Shown piece by piece: positions 63,331 to 64,000 of a stretch of 64,000 nt of DNA. Source of the DNA: Manis javanica (taxonomy: Eukaryota; Chordata; Mammalia; Pholidota; Manidae). Location of the stretch: NCBI RefSeq assembly GCF_040802235.1, contig NC_133158.1, positions 157,306,401 through 157,370,400 on the forward strand, written 5' to 3'. Below the pieces are notes generated by a model that made no database searches, had not been told where the DNA came from, and saw only the letters and a list, made by a program, of their open reading frames with translations. The position numbers were made by a program, and so were the translations under genes. The first letter of the stretch is position 1. Each line of letters begins with the position of its first letter.

Positions 63331-64000
63331 AAGAAAAGATAATGTAAGTTTTGGTGAACAGTAAATTGTCTCTGCATCATCAGGGGTACCTTTCAACTCT
63401 GTCTTGCTCCCTTTTGCACTGCAGTTCATATAACCACTTTTATTCTTGTACTACACCATGGCCTCCTTCGCATATGTTGCTGCCTTTTGCAGACAAAAAT
63501 TTGGGAACCACTATTTTGCCACATAAAAGCACTTACTGAATGTTGGGTAGACAACTAATGGTTTATACTATACCTAGATATTTTCTATTTAAAGATGGTA
63601 CTTTTCTTCAGATATCATAATAAAATGGAAACAAAAATGATTAAAACAAAACAATAAAAAAACACACCCAAAAGCTGTAAAAAACACAAGAACAACAAAA
63701 AGATGATAATGTACAGAGGGAAATAATATGTCAACAAACTTGGGAAAAAGGAAAAAAGAGGCAAATGTGGTAACTATTTTGTAAAACATGACAAATCATA
63801 AAATCTGTAGGGGCATGTAAGAATGAGGAGCTCCAATTTGCCTCTACAGATACCCAGAAAAATTGAAGACTTAGTGATGCCAATGGGGGAGGAGAAAGTA
63901 GAAAACTGGAAATTAAAATGAAAAATGCTTAAAACCTACATTCAGAAGCCTAATCACCCAGCTGTATTCACTACCCCATGGAGAGAATGTGGCAATGGTA
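63331..64000. other. No recognised feature
   Basis: A-rich sequence from 63600; nothing recognised. Confidence 0.35.

Noticed and set aside
1..64000. CRISPR arrays, operons, ribosome binding sites, prophage or toxin-antitoxin systems
   Set aside because: The sequence is a vertebrate intron-exon landscape; no regularly spaced repeats or bacterial-type gene clusters are present.
36031..64000. Exons of PLSCR1 or another neighbouring scramblase
   Set aside because: I looked for the conserved IQAPPG, DVDFE and DADNF-type coding segments and found none outside PLSCR5.

Overview
The window looks like nuclear DNA of a placental mammal: AT-rich, intron-bearing, and crowded with LINE-1, LINE-2, MIR, MER5A and MLT1 remnants. 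The one gene I can support is PLSCR5 (phospholipid scramblase family member 5) on the + strand. It has seven coding exons between 12766 and 36005 and an intact 267-residue reading frame. I saw no primate Alu, rodent B1/B2, carnivore tRNA-Lys SINE or ruminant Bov SINE. The youngest repeats belong to an L1 lineage whose 3' end I associate, without proof, with pangolins; the species remains an inference.

Layout. 1-7500: intergenic, with old L1 and L2 sequence and a hAT-type DNA transposon. 7565-7812: a small CpG cluster ending in a good splice donor, a candidate PLSCR5 promoter and first non-coding exon. 10550-11390: a second GC/CpG-rich block of unknown origin. 12705-12778: predicted exon with the start codon; only 13 coding bases. 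Intron 1 (12779-23745) holds a nearly full-length, decayed L1 (15216-21324, - strand) nested in an older L1, plus a MER5A. Exon 2 is 23746-23909. Intron 2 holds a decayed fragment resembling Ty3/gypsy-type pol (24859 to about 25330), an AT-rich microsatellite with a 42-bp duplication, a short L1 tail and a MIR. Exons 3-7 follow at 28564-28606, 29538-29758, 31711-31872, 33473-33634 and 35967-36005, with a possible poly(A) signal 20 bases after the stop. Intron 6 carries a 73-bp perfectly alternating purine/pyrimidine tract.

36031-64000 has no recognisable gene. It contains L2 and MIR remnants, a 1.6-kb L1 with a perfect 13-bp target-site duplication, older L1 pieces, an MLT1 LTR, two related LTR-like elements in inverted orientation (54687-55065 and 58523-58933), and three more short L1-tail insertions. 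In human, PLSCR5 lies beside PLSCR1 in a scramblase cluster; no other PLSCR exon was recognised here.

PLSCR5 is predicted to be a single-pass, C-terminally anchored scramblase-family protein with a proline-rich N-terminus. The rest of the window is mainly a record of retrotransposition around and inside it.
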